Assembly (NCBI GenBank): GCA_011525625.1
Contig: WYAX01000009.1
Coordinates: 62,001-126,000 of the forward strand
Direction of reading: 5' to 3'
DNA length: 64,000 bases
Source: Nitrospira defluvii
GTDB taxonomy: Bacteria; Nitrospirota; Nitrospiria; Nitrospirales; Nitrospiraceae
Shown here: positions 10,265 to 19,213 of the stretch, piece by piece
Numbering within the stretch: position 1 is the stretch's first letter
How the letters are laid out: every line of letters begins with the position of its first letter
Program-made: the position numbers and the translations under genes
The notes under the pieces: model-generated
The model's database searches: none
What the model was told of the DNA's origin: nothing
Seen by the model: only the letters and a program-made list of their open reading frames with translations

Positions 10265-10687
10265 AAGGCAGACAATTCTCCAGGCCTCATCGAAATTGAT
10301 GGCCGTCAAGTTAGTGAGTAGCGGATTGTGGCGCTCTCTTTGCCAGGCCTCCGATTCGAATTCCCTCCGTACTGGATAACCTTCTGGATTCTTCTCGCCA
10401 AACACAATTCCGATTGCGACCTCAGGTAAGTCCTGAGTATAGAGACTGATATCCAGGAATCCCTCTGGGTAGGTCCCAGGCTGGTACGGAGGAGTATAGC
10501 CTCCGATGTTCATGATACATCCTTCGTAGTCTTTAAGCACTTCAACGAGCAGAGTGACCATGTGGTCAGCAAAATTATGGTTTGATTTGGGACAGTACGT
10601 CGCCCCACGACGGGCAGCGGAATAACAAATAATTCGGTTTGGCAGCATCTGACCTTGTTCCATTTTTATTGTCTCGTCTGGTTGCAT
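10214..10687 (-). CDS. Hypothetical protein
   Basis: About 157 aa if the ATG at 10687 is used (another ATG lies at 10663); no clear ribosome site decides the start. The protein has scattered Cys, a segment GGYTPPYQPGTYPEGFLDIS and a Trp-rich region toward the C terminus. It looks cytoplasmic and I do not recognise the family. It is convergent with, and overlaps, the end of the preceding gene. It sits in the AT-richer accessory stretch between plsY and the first metal operon. Confidence 0.5.
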   Translation of the reverse strand: MQPDETIKMEQGQMLPNRIICYSAARRGATYCPKSNHNFADHMVTLLVEVLKDYEGCIMNIGGYTPPYQPGTYPEGFLDISLYTQDLPEVAIGIVFGEKNPEGYPVRREFESEAWQRERHNPLLTNLTAINFDEAWRIVCLLGQRLKVQSLTLSYGT

Positions 10688-10877
10688 ACAATTGAAGCAA
10701 TTAAAAATATTGTGTTTATTTAACAAATCACGTGAAAGCTTGCGCGACAGACAGTTATTTGGAGGGCTGCAACCGAAGATTTAAGCAATGTGGATGATGT
10801 CATGACAAATATATGGGAGTCACTCTACGCCGTAGCAAAGTTATGGTCCTCTGCTCTTGTAATGGATAATTCATCGG

Positions 10878-11048
10878 CTACCTGTTCTCCATCTTTTCCT
10901 TTGACCATCTAATTTGGGAGGCATGACGAGCCGCCTCACGTCGCTGTTCGGGTGTCATCGTAAGGGTTCTTGCTCTGCCCCCTTCTAGTCGGACGGCCAA
11001 ACGGCCCAATGCGACGGCATGTGGGTTCTTCACTCGCTTCTTCTCCAT
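10878..11048 (-). CDS. Small basic protein (GRLA / TPEQRREAARHA family)
   Basis: A 56-aa gene starting with ATG at 11048, with GAGGTG as ribosome site seven bases upstream. The product contains NPHAVALGRLAVRLEGG, RARTLTMTPEQRREAARHA and ends QIRWSKEKMENR. Small proteins with the same NP-x-A-x-x-LGRLAxxKGG and LTP-x-x-RxEIARxAA pattern are widespread in bacteria. I know of no established function; the helix-rich basic character would suit nucleic-acid binding. It is the only small gene in this stretch with both a good ribosome site and a family-like sequence. Confidence 0.7.
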   Translation of the reverse strand: MEKKRVKNPHAVALGRLAVRLEGGRARTLTMTPEQRREAARHASQIRWSKEKMENR

Positions 11049-11163
11049 TGCTCACCTCGTTGTCGAGTGGTGTATTGTTGAAAAAGGATAGCCGACAATT
11101 GTCTCTGTCGGAACGGATTCTCCTGCCAGTTTTCTGCAGTTTGCGGCGTGCTTTGTGGCCCTT

Positions 11164-11253
11164 CTTGTTCTGTCTGAAGATGCAATCTCTTTGCATGTCG
11201 AATCTCGCAAGTTCTTAATTGTCCAAGAATTCATGAAAGTCTTGCCCAGACCG
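11164..11253 (+). repeat. Diverged repeat copy B (SEDAISLHVESRK segment)
   Basis: Partner of the segment at 7903-7993. Here it reads SEDAISLHVESRKFLIVQEF followed by MKVLPRPSQEL, in the same relative frame as copy A. It lies in an otherwise featureless stretch (11049-11485, about 430 bp) ahead of the first efflux operon. The reading frame continues to 11658 but the remainder does not look conserved. Confidence 0.55.
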
Positions 11254-11485
11254 TCACAGGAGCTGGCAATGGCGGGAGAATCGGCGGAACCGATTGAACG
11301 GTGGACAGCCAACGTGGTTACGATGTGCTGCGACTGCAAAGTTTCCAGTACTGGCCCCAAAGGGATCGAACCCCAGGCGCAGTTGTTCGTCGACTTCGCG
11401 ACCAGTGGAGTCACAATGCAAGGCAAGCCACTCTTGCGAGCAGACCCAAAGAGTGCTAAGGTTTTTGTACCCAGGAGACATCTCC

Positions 11486-11845
11486 ATGCGCCGTTTCCAT
11501 CCTCTCCTCTCCATAATGTTGGTCCTGCTCCTTCTTGTATTGAGTTTCAATGCCTATGCCTGCCTCTTGCCGGTGAGCAGCAGTTCAAGCACGGAGATGG
11601 GCAATGGCTGCTCCACACCTGCAGAGCAACCGGCACGGCAGGTGTGCGACGCCTTTAAGACGTTCAATGTCGAGGCATCCGGTCAGGGCCAACCCACGTT
11701 CGATAGCCAGATGCTCTGGTTCGGAGAAACTGTTTCGGATGTTCTTCTCTCGTTACCCTCCACAAACGGTATCCTCAAGTATCCTTTCCCCTCAGACAGT
11801 TCGTCTCAACTACTCCGGACAAGCACGACCGTTCTTCGCATTTGA
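11486..11845 (+). CDS. Small exported protein at the head of Cus operon 1
   Basis: About 119 aa. The ATG at 11486 follows AGGAGA. The N terminus MRRFHPLLSIMLVLLLLVLS then NAYAC is a signal peptide with a possible lipobox Cys. The mature part has CSTPAEQPARQVCDAF and ends in VLRI. Another small exported protein with the same VLRI end stands in front of the second Cus operon (33341-33697), and a His-rich exported protein stands in front of the third (63231-63701). The position suggests a periplasmic metal-binding or accessory protein of the pump, but the family is not known to me. Confidence 0.6.
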   Translation: MRRFHPLLSIMLVLLLLVLSFNAYACLLPVSSSSSTEMGNGCSTPAEQPARQVCDAFKTFNVEASGQGQPTFDSQMLWFGETVSDVLLSLPSTNGILKYPFPSDSSSQLLRTSTTVLRI

Positions 11846-11999
11846 TCTTTCCATCCTGAGTTTTTTCAACCCATTGTTCTAAATCGTATTGCTCAGCCCT
11901 CGTGCTGAACGCGCCAGGCCATCCCGCTTGGCCGTTAGCACCGATCGCCGGTTGTTCAGTTGGAGTGCTGAGCCCAAGAGTTTGTGAAGGAGGATTCTC

Positions 12000-13277
12000 A
12001 TGAGATGGAATCCATTACGCCAGTGCCTCACGATGGCCGTGGCCGGAGTGATGTTTGTCGGTGGACTCCCAGACTGTGCCGATGCGGATGAACGCGTTCA
12101 GCCAGCGACGTTGGGCTTGGCGGGGTTGATCCAGGAAGTCTTGGCGCGGAATCCTGAAATCCAGGCGGCGCGGCAGCAATGGGAGGCCGCCTCGAAACGA
12201 GTGCCGCAGGCGCGCTCGCTTGAGGATCCCACCCTGTCAGTCCAATGGTGGAATGCTCCCGAATCCTTCAATCTCGGTCGGGCGGAGAACACCATCATCG
12301 GACTGTCGCAAAAGTTCCCCTTTCCCGGAAAACTCACTCTGAAGGAAGAGGTTGCCAATCGGTCGGCTCACATGACAGAGCAGGCGTTGCGTGCCAAGGA
12401 ACGCGACCTGATCGCCCGCGTCAAGCAGGCCTACTACGACCTGTTCCTCACCCACAAGGCGATCCACATCCACCACGAACAGATCGACCTGCTCAAACAG
12501 TTTCTTGAGATCGCTATTGCGAAGTTCCGGACTGGGAAGGGTAGCCAAGTGGACGTGCTCAAAGCCCAAGTCGAGCTCTCCACCCTGTACCAGCGTCTTC
12601 CGGTTCTGGAACAGCAGCGAGATACGGCCCAGGCCAAAGTGAACACCTTGTTGGATCGGGATCCGCGGTTTCCGTTGGGCTCTCCACAGGTGCCGCGCGA
12701 CCAGCGGTTCGACAAGGAGCTTGAAGAACTGTATCAGACAGCCGTCACTGCCAGGCCTGAGCTCAAGGCCGGCGAGTTGGCCGTCCAGCTGAACGAAGGC
12801 GTCCGCGCCCTCGCTCAGCGCCAGTACTACCCGGATGTCAGTGTGGCGTTCCAGCGTTTCCAGAACTTTCATGCCAACGACGGGTTCGGCGCCATGGTGT
12901 CCATCAACATGCCGTTCGCGTTCTGGACCAAGCCGAAGTACGACGCGGCCGTGCAGGAGGCGTCGGCAGCGGTCGCGGCGGCACGCGCAGACCTCCACAC
13001 AGCGGAAAACCTGACCCGGTTCCAGATCCGGGATCTGCTGGCAAAAGTCCGGGCGAGTTGGGAAGTGGCGGTGCTGTACCGGACCACGGTGCTGCCGCAG
13101 GCCGAGCAGGGCGTGGAAGCCGCGCGGGCCGACTATCGCACCGGAAGGACGTCCTTTCTGGATCTCATCGACGCAGACCGGGCCTGGCGGGAGTTTCAAC
13201 TGGCGTACTGGCGAGTGCTGGTCGATCGCGAATCCCGCGTGGCTGAGCTCGAACAGGTCGTCGGCACGGAATTGTAA
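12000..13277 (+). CDS. cusC: Outer-membrane channel of Cus-type efflux system 1 (TolC family)
   Basis: 425-aa TolC-family outer-membrane factor. A signal peptide is followed by two repeats of the outer-membrane-efflux domain. Typical pieces are LIQEVLARNPEIQAARQQWE near residue 45, ISLSQKFPFPGKL-type sequence near 100, long alpha-helical segments, and a C-terminal repeat (TVLPQAEQGVEAARADYRTG, FLDLIDADRAW). AAGGAGG lies just before the ATG. The gene starts an operon with the adaptor (4-bp gap) and the RND pump. In the family it forms the trimeric duct that passes metal from the inner-membrane pump to the outside. The PFPGKL motif is shared with the second system's channel (33789-35132). Confidence 0.92.
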   Translation: MRWNPLRQCLTMAVAGVMFVGGLPDCADADERVQPATLGLAGLIQEVLARNPEIQAARQQWEAASKRVPQARSLEDPTLSVQWWNAPESFNLGRAENTIIGLSQKFPFPGKLTLKEEVANRSAHMTEQALRAKERDLIARVKQAYYDLFLTHKAIHIHHEQIDLLKQFLEIAIAKFRTGKGSQVDVLKAQVELSTLYQRLPVLEQQRDTAQAKVNTLLDRDPRFPLGSPQVPRDQRFDKELEELYQTAVTARPELKAGELAVQLNEGVRALAQRQYYPDVSVAFQRFQNFHANDGFGAMVSINMPFAFWTKPKYDAAVQEASAAVAAARADLHTAENLTRFQIRDLLAKVRASWEVAVLYRTTVLPQAEQGVEAARADYRTGRTSFLDLIDADRAWREFQLAYWRVLVDRESRVAELEQVVGTEL

Positions 13278-13280
13278 AAA

Positions 13281-14972
13281 GTGAGGGATGTCATGATGAC
13301 GAAAATGTGGAGTCAAAGACGAACCATGTGGATCGCGATCGGAGCTGGAATCGTGATGCTGACGCTCGGGTCATGGTTCATGACCGGATGGGAGCGACAC
13401 CAACTTCCTCTGCCTGACGAGAAGACGTCCGATCAAAGCCAGACGGAGCAGAAGGAGCGCAGCCTGCAGGGGATGCCGATGTCTCCCAGCCAGGAAACCG
13501 GTCCTCCCCAGGCCTATGCCATGGTGACGCCGACGAAACAGCAGCTGATTGGCGTGAAGACCGCGGTGGTCGAGACACGTCCGCTTGAGACCACCGTCCG
13601 GGCGGTCGGCAGAGTGGACTACAACGAAGAACGCATTACGCATATCAACCTGCGGGTCTCGGGATGGGTGGAAGAGCTCTTTGTGGACTATACGGGACAG
13701 GTCGTGCACAAGGGGCAGCCGCTGTTCACGCTGTACAGCCCTGACTTGGTCGCCAGCCAGGATGAGTACCTGCTGGCGCTGCGAACCCAAGCCAAGGTGA
13801 AAGACAGTCCTCTTGCCGACGTGCAAGAGCAGGCGGAGCACATGGTGGACGCGGCACGCGACCGGTTGCGCCTGTGGACGGTCTCGGAGCAACAGCTCGA
13901 CGAGTTGGCTCGGAGGGGCAAGGCCAAGACCGCGATACCGATCTATTCGCCCTTCAGCGGCTACGTCACCGAGAAAAAAGTCTTCAGGGGGATGTTTGTG
14001 GAGCCCGGGATGAGGCTCTACACGATCGCGGACTTGTCGACGGTCTGGGTGAATGCCGAGATCTACGAGTTCGAGGTCCCGTTTGTCCAGGTCGATCAGC
14101 AAGCCGCTATCACGTTCTCCTCGTATCCCGGACAACCTTTTTATGGACGGGTCTCGTACATCTACCCCTACCTGAACGAGCAAGCTCGTACCGTCAAAGT
14201 CCGCCTGGAATTACCGAACCCGGGTTTACGACTCAAGCCGGAGATGTACGGAGACGTGCTGCTCAAGATCAATCGCGGAAACCAGGTCGCGGTTCCCGAA
14301 CAGGCGGTGCTGGACTCTGGAACGCGGAAGCAGGTCTTTCTGGTTCGCGGAGAAGGGCTTTTTGAACCACGGGAAATCAAGGTGGGACCCAAGATCGGAT
14401 CCTTTTATGAGGTTCAGGAGGGGATCGAGGCAGGTGACCGGGTGGTGACATCCGGAAACTTTCTGATCGATTCGGAGAGCAAGCTCATGGCCGCCATGGA
14501 CATGATGGGTTCGCTGGGGATGGGCGGTATCAAAATGGAACAGGCGCAGATGGGACAAATGGACATGGGTGGCATGCCAATGGGAGAAACACAGCCGGAG
14601 AAGCCGACGCAAATGGCGAAGGCGTCGGGAGACAAGAAGGCAGGGGGACTGACTCTTGCGCTCTCGACAGAGCCCGCCTCACCGCGGATTGGCGAAAATC
14701 TCATCCGAGTCACCGTGAAAGGTGAGGGAGGCAAGCCGGTGGCAAATGCAAACGTTCAGCTCACCTACACGATGCCGATGCCGGGCATGATGCCGGCCAC
14801 GGTGCCGATGAAACCCGGTAAGGATGGGGCCTATGAGGCGAAGGTCAATCTTGGCATGGGCGGCCGGTGGGACCTGACCGTCACCGTGCAGCGTGCTGGC
14901 GGGGCCGATGTGAAGGAAACGTTTTCCGTCACGGCAGGCGGCGCAGGTATGTCTGGTATGCCGGGAATGTGA
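13281..14972 (+). CDS. cusB: Periplasmic adaptor CusB-like with C-terminal YtkA/FixH-like domain
   Basis: 563 aa, longer than ordinary CusB (about 400) because of an added C-terminal domain. It has an N-terminal membrane anchor, then the membrane-fusion fold: GWVEELFVDYTGQVVHKGQ and LYSPDLVASQDEYLLAL (hairpin entry), YSPFSGYVTEKKV, LSTVWVNAEIYE and GNFLIDSESKL. A Met-rich linker follows (about 400-440: MDMMGSLGMGG, MGQMDMGGMPMG), then a beta-sandwich of the YtkA/FixH type (about 455-555) containing MPMPGMMPA. The separate lipoprotein at 18655 carries the same domain. The Met clusters suggest Cu(I) or Ag(I) handling. Starts at GTG 13281 or ATG 13293/13296. Confidence 0.9.
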   Translation: MRDVMMTKMWSQRRTMWIAIGAGIVMLTLGSWFMTGWERHQLPLPDEKTSDQSQTEQKERSLQGMPMSPSQETGPPQAYAMVTPTKQQLIGVKTAVVETRPLETTVRAVGRVDYNEERITHINLRVSGWVEELFVDYTGQVVHKGQPLFTLYSPDLVASQDEYLLALRTQAKVKDSPLADVQEQAEHMVDAARDRLRLWTVSEQQLDELARRGKAKTAIPIYSPFSGYVTEKKVFRGMFVEPGMRLYTIADLSTVWVNAEIYEFEVPFVQVDQQAAITFSSYPGQPFYGRVSYIYPYLNEQARTVKVRLELPNPGLRLKPEMYGDVLLKINRGNQVAVPEQAVLDSGTRKQVFLVRGEGLFEPREIKVGPKIGSFYEVQEGIEAGDRVVTSGNFLIDSESKLMAAMDMMGSLGMGGIKMEQAQMGQMDMGGMPMGETQPEKPTQMAKASGDKKAGGLTLALSTEPASPRIGENLIRVTVKGEGGKPVANANVQLTYTMPMPGMMPATVPMKPGKDGAYEAKVNLGMGGRWDLTVTVQRAGGADVKETFSVTAGGAGMSGMPGM

Positions 14973-15030
14973 GAGGGAGAGGGCTCGATGAGTCTGTGAT
15001 AACGGAAGTCTGAGACAAGCGAGGTGCACC

Positions 15031-15384
15031 ATGCAAAGCATCCGACGAAAAGGATTCATCAAAGTGCTTGCACTCCTGGTCGCGTTGGGACTGTCAGCCT
15101 GCTCATTCCTCGGAAGTCCTCCTGGTGAGCTGTTAGCCAGGAATGATCATGTGGCGTTGGCCGCTTGGTATGAGAATGAAGCGGGCAGGCTGCGCCAGAA
15201 GGCACAGGAGATGGATCAGATGGTGGAGGAATACCGGAAGAATCCAGAACATGCATCGCGGATGATGTTACACGGCCCCAAAGTTGATTTTGTCCAACAA
15301 TGTCACATCCTCGCAGCGGCCTATCGGCATGCTGCGACGGAGGCGGAGACCTTGGCCAAATCGCATCGTGTGTTCATCCCGTGA
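15031..15384 (+). CDS. Small lipoprotein, NDH-ALAAWY family, paralogue 1
   Basis: 117 aa with a lipoprotein signal (lipobox LSAC at about residue 25). The mature part is helical with the family core NDHVALAAWYENEAGRLRQK, and near the C terminus CHILAAAYRHAATEAETLAK. Two other copies occur at 21365 and 40066 with the same core (KNDHAALAAWY, NANDHVGLANYY) and a Cys-His or Cys-x pair before the last helix. All three lie beside metal-efflux genes, here inside the operon between adaptor and RND pump. I know of no function. A periplasmic helical accessory or metal-binding role is an inference from location and from the conserved His and Cys. Confidence 0.8.
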   Translation: MQSIRRKGFIKVLALLVALGLSACSFLGSPPGELLARNDHVALAAWYENEAGRLRQKAQEMDQMVEEYRKNPEHASRMMLHGPKVDFVQQCHILAAAYRHAATEAETLAKSHRVFIP

Positions 15385-15451
15385 TGCCACAGAGAGAAGG
15401 GCATCCGGCCTTCGGCCTTACCAGAGGCATTCGGAACGAGATGGGTGAAAA

Positions 15452-18400
15452 ATGATCGAACGGGTCATCGAGTGGAGTACAAAAAATACATTTCTGGTCT
15501 CGCTCGCGCTGCTCTTCCTGATGGGTTGGGGGGGATGGGCCGTCTATCACACGCCGTTAGATGCGATTCCGGATCTGTCTGATGTGCAGGTGATCATCTT
15601 CACCGAGTGGCCGGGACGCAGCCCAGACCTCGTGGAGGACCAAATCACCTATCCGATTATTACCTCGATGCTGGGGGCGCCCCGAGTCAAAAATGTCCGA
15701 GGACAATCCTTTCTTGGGCTGTCGTTTGTCTACATCATTTTCCAGGACGGAACGGACATCTACTGGGCCAGAAGCCGAGTCGTGGAGTACATGCAGGGGG
15801 TCAAGGAAAAGCTGCCGGAGGGCGTCTCGCCGACGCTGGGCCCTGATGCGACCGGTGTCGGCTGGGTCTTTCAGTATGCCCTCGTCGACAAGTCCGGCCA
15901 GCACGACCTCGCCGACCTGCGGACCTTTCAGGACTGGTATCTGCGGTACTGGTTGCAAAGCGTGCCGGGTGTGGCGCAGGTCGCGTCCATAGGCGGGTTC
16001 GTGAAGCAGTATCAGGTGCAAGTGGACCCCACGAAGCTGCTGGGGTATCACATTCCGCTCAAGAAGGTCATCGAGGCGATCCAGCGAAGTAACAACGATG
16101 TCGGAGGACGGGTGATGGAAGTCACGGAGCGCGAATATATGGTGCGCGGACGAGGGTATATTCGGTCGTTGGATGATATCCGCAAGATCGCCGTTGGGAC
16201 GGATCAGCAGGGCACACCGATTACGGTGCAGGATCTTGCCCAGGTCATGGTGGGGCCCGACATGCGCCGCGGGGTGGCCGAACTGGACGGCCAAGGCGAG
16301 ACGGTCGGCGGCATCATCGTGATGCGGTATGGGGAGAATGCGCTGGCGGTGATCGAGCGGGTCAAAGAGAAGTTGGCCGAAATCGGCCCGTCGCTCCCAC
16401 CGGGCATGGAGATCATTCCGGTCTACGACCGGTCGGAATTAATCCGTCGAGCCATCGCCACGCTGAAGGAAAAACTGATTGAAGTGAGCGTGGTCGTCAG
16501 TCTGATTAGTCTACTGTTTCTCTTTCATCTCCGCTCGGCCCTCGTGGCCATCCTGACATTGCCGGTCGCGATCCTGCTGTCGTTTCTCGCCATGTACTAT
16601 CTCGGGATCACCTCCAACATCATGTCCTTGGCCGGTATTGCGATTGCTATCGGCGCGATGGTCGATGCCGTGATCGTGATGATCGAGAATGCCCACAAAC
16701 GCTTGGAGCAATGGGAGCGCGGCGGTCGCTCAGGCTCTCGGGCAGCCGTCATCGTGCAGGCCGCGCAGGAGGTCGGCAAGCCGCTGTTTTTCTCGCTCCT
16801 TATTATCACCATCTCCTTTCTGCCGGTCTTCACCCTGGAAGCGCAGGAGGGGCGTCTCTTCAAGCCGCTTGCGTTCACCAAGACGGCGGCCATGTTCTTT
16901 GCGGCCCTTGTCTCGATCACAGTTGCGCCGCTCTTGATGGTCTGGCTGCTGAAGGGAACGATCAGTTCTGAGGAGAGCAATCCGATCAATCGGGTCTTGC
17001 TGCGACTGTACCGGCCCATCGTCTCCGGTGCGTTGCGCGTCAGGTGGCTCGTCATCATCCTCGCCGTCCTGGCGGTGGCCGTCACCGTTCCTTTGTATGC
17101 ACGGCTGGGCTCCGAATTCATGCCACCGCTCAACGAAGGGACGATCCTCTTCATGCCGACGGCGTTGCCGGGGATTTCGGTGACCGAGGCGACACGGCTC
17201 TTACAGCGACAAGACCAGCTGCTGAAGCAGTTTCCGGAGGTGGACCATGTGTTCGGAAAAGTCGGCCGGGCGGAAACACCCACGGATCCCGCCCATTTCA
17301 GTATGGCCGAGACGACGGTGACCTTGAAGCCCGAAGAGCAGTGGCGGCCAGGCGTCACCTGGGATTCGCTGATTGCTGAGCTGGACCCGCTGCTGAAATT
17401 CCCTGGGATGCCGAACATCTGGTGGATGCCGATTCAGACCAGGACGGAGATGCTGGCCACAGGGATCCGCAGCAATCTCGGCATTAAAATCCTGGGCCCG
17501 GACCTCGTTGAGATCGAGCGCATTGGGCTCACGATCGAAAGTCTGCTGCAAGGACTTCGCGGGACACGCAGCGCCTATTCCGAACGGGTCACAGGGGGCT
17601 ACTACCTGGATGTTCAGGTCGATCGTGATGCGATCGCCCGGTACGGGTTGACCGTCGAAGATGTCGAGGACGTCATCGAGTCGGCCATCGGGGGGAAAAA
17701 CATCTCGCAGACGGTCGAGGGTCGGGAACGGTATCCCATTAATGTCCGATATGCCAGGGCCCTGCGTGACGATCCGGAATCCCTAAGACGTGTCTTGGTG
17801 GAGACTCCGAGTGGAGCGACGATCCCCATGGCTCAGCTTGCCCAGATTTCGATGGTGACCGGACCCCCAACGGTGCGCGATGAACGAGGCTCGCTGTCCG
17901 GCATTGTGTTCGTGGACGTGACGGGACGGGACCTGGCCGGATATGTCGCCGAGGCGCAGCGGGTGGTGCGCGAGCACGTCCGCCTGAAACCCGGCTATCG
18001 ACTGGAGTGGGGGGGGGGACAGTTCCAATATCTGGAGCGGGCCAAGGCCCGCCTCAGGATCGTGGTGCCGGTGACTATTTTTCTGATCTTCGTCTTGCTC
18101 TACATGAATTTTCGGTCCGTCACCCGGAGTCTGATCGTGCTGCTGTCGGTACCATTTGGGGTGATCGGGGCGATTGTGTATCTGTACCTGCTCAAGTATC
18201 ACCTGAGCGTGGCCGTCTGGGTGGGGATCATTGCCTTGGCCGGCGTCGCGGCTGAGACGGGGGTGATCATGATTATCTTCCTCGACGAAGCCTATGAACG
18301 CTGGCAACGGGAGGGACGGCTTCACTCCATAACAGATCTCCACCTGGCGATTATCGAAGGCGCGGTCCAGCGCGTGCGGCCGAAGGTGATGACGGCATCG

Positions 18401-18625
18401 GCTATCTTGATCGGGCTGTTGCCGATTATGTGGAGCCATGGATCCGGTGCGGATGTGATGAAGCGGATCGCGGCACCGATGATCGGCGGCATGGTGTCGT
18501 CGACCCTGCTCACGTTGGTGGTCATTCCGGTGTTGTATGCCTTGTGGCGGGGGAGAGCTCTGCCGGCCGAGGCACCTGTCGAGGCCGAGGCAGAGAAACG
18601 TCTCGTCCCGTTAGAGAATCTTTGA
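15452..18625 (+). CDS. cusA: CusA-like RND pump 1, Cu(I)/Ag(I) type
   Basis: 1057-aa heavy-metal RND transporter of the inner membrane, driven by proton import and assembled with the CusB/CusC-like proteins. It has two sets of six membrane segments with large periplasmic loops. The monovalent-metal (HME4) signature GAMVDAVIVMIENAHKRLE is present. Three Met at 568, 618 and 667 (in FMPTALPG, FSMAETT, TEMLATG) correspond in order and spacing to the Cu-binding Met573/623/672 of E. coli CusA. This argues for Cu(I)/Ag(I) rather than Zn/Co/Cd. It follows the lipoprotein by 67 bp. Length is normal for the family. Confidence 0.95.
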   Translation: MIERVIEWSTKNTFLVSLALLFLMGWGGWAVYHTPLDAIPDLSDVQVIIFTEWPGRSPDLVEDQITYPIITSMLGAPRVKNVRGQSFLGLSFVYIIFQDGTDIYWARSRVVEYMQGVKEKLPEGVSPTLGPDATGVGWVFQYALVDKSGQHDLADLRTFQDWYLRYWLQSVPGVAQVASIGGFVKQYQVQVDPTKLLGYHIPLKKVIEAIQRSNNDVGGRVMEVTEREYMVRGRGYIRSLDDIRKIAVGTDQQGTPITVQDLAQVMVGPDMRRGVAELDGQGETVGGIIVMRYGENALAVIERVKEKLAEIGPSLPPGMEIIPVYDRSELIRRAIATLKEKLIEVSVVVSLISLLFLFHLRSALVAILTLPVAILLSFLAMYYLGITSNIMSLAGIAIAIGAMVDAVIVMIENAHKRLEQWERGGRSGSRAAVIVQAAQEVGKPLFFSLLIITISFLPVFTLEAQEGRLFKPLAFTKTAAMFFAALVSITVAPLLMVWLLKGTISSEESNPINRVLLRLYRPIVSGALRVRWLVIILAVLAVAVTVPLYARLGSEFMPPLNEGTILFMPTALPGISVTEATRLLQRQDQLLKQFPEVDHVFGKVGRAETPTDPAHFSMAETTVTLKPEEQWRPGVTWDSLIAELDPLLKFPGMPNIWWMPIQTRTEMLATGIRSNLGIKILGPDLVEIERIGLTIESLLQGLRGTRSAYSERVTGGYYLDVQVDRDAIARYGLTVEDVEDVIESAIGGKNISQTVEGRERYPINVRYARALRDDPESLRRVLVETPSGATIPMAQLAQISMVTGPPTVRDERGSLSGIVFVDVTGRDLAGYVAEAQRVVREHVRLKPGYRLEWGGGQFQYLERAKARLRIVVPVTIFLIFVLLYMNFRSVTRSLIVLLSVPFGVIGAIVYLYLLKYHLSVAVWVGIIALAGVAAETGVIMIIFLDEAYERWQREGRLHSITDLHLAIIEGAVQRVRPKVMTASAILIGLLPIMWSHGSGADVMKRIAAPMIGGMVSSTLLTLVVIPVLYALWRGRALPAEAPVEAEAEKRLVPLENL

Positions 18626-18654
18626 CTAATAACAACCTCAAGGAGGGAAGTGCG

Positions 18655-19143
18655 ATGACATCCATAACCCAGTTTGTTGCAGCGTCCCTGATGCCGGCGT
18701 TGGTGTCGGGCTGTATGTGCATGATGCCGATGGAGAAGATGGATATGGGGAAGGACAACATGGGACAGATGGACATGGGGGACAAAGGCCGGAGTCATGA
18801 GATGACCGGAATGAAGATCGAAAAAACGAAGGCTGAAAAACGGGTGGGGGACCTGATCGTGGCCTTCTCGACCATTCCTGCGAAACCGACAGTGGGCGAG
18901 AACGTGTTGCGCGTGAAGCTGACCGATGCTTCCGGAGGAACCGTCAGAGACGCCGTGGTGACGTTTGATGTGACCATGACGATGCCAGGAATGGCCGTGA
19001 TGGAAGAGAAAGCGGCCATGACCAGAGACGTGTATCAGGCAAACACGAACTTTGGCATGGCAGGAGAATGGCAAATCACCGTCAAGATCCAGCGGGCGGG
19101 GGAAGCCGAACGGCGTGAACACTTCACTGTCACCGTGACCTGA
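18655..19143 (+). CDS. Met-rich lipoprotein with YtkA/FixH-like domain
   Basis: 162 aa. AAGGAGGG precedes the ATG at 18655. The lipobox LVSGC is followed at once by a Met-rich run (CMCMMPMEKMDMG, MGQMDMGDKG), then a beta-sandwich domain similar to the C-terminal domain of the adaptor at 13281: VGDLIVAFSTIPAKPTVGEN, TMTMPGMAVMEEKAAM and NFGMAGEWQITVKIQRAGEA. The same domain thus occurs fused to the pump adaptor and free as a lipoprotein in one operon, which suggests a periplasmic metal-delivery step for the pump. That role is inferred. The gene begins 29 bp after cusA. Confidence 0.82.
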   Translation: MTSITQFVAASLMPALVSGCMCMMPMEKMDMGKDNMGQMDMGDKGRSHEMTGMKIEKTKAEKRVGDLIVAFSTIPAKPTVGENVLRVKLTDASGGTVRDAVVTFDVTMTMPGMAVMEEKAAMTRDVYQANTNFGMAGEWQITVKIQRAGEAERREHFTVTVT

Positions 19144-19213
19144 GAAGCAGGGCTCTTTAGAGCAACACTCTGACGGTGCGGTCCCCTGGCTGTGTCGCGA
19201 CAGGTGGAGGACG

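Noticed and set aside
15385-15451. Short GGCC-TTC-GGCC hairpin between lipoprotein and cusA
   Set aside because: Stem of four bases and no T-run; too weak to call a terminator within an operon.
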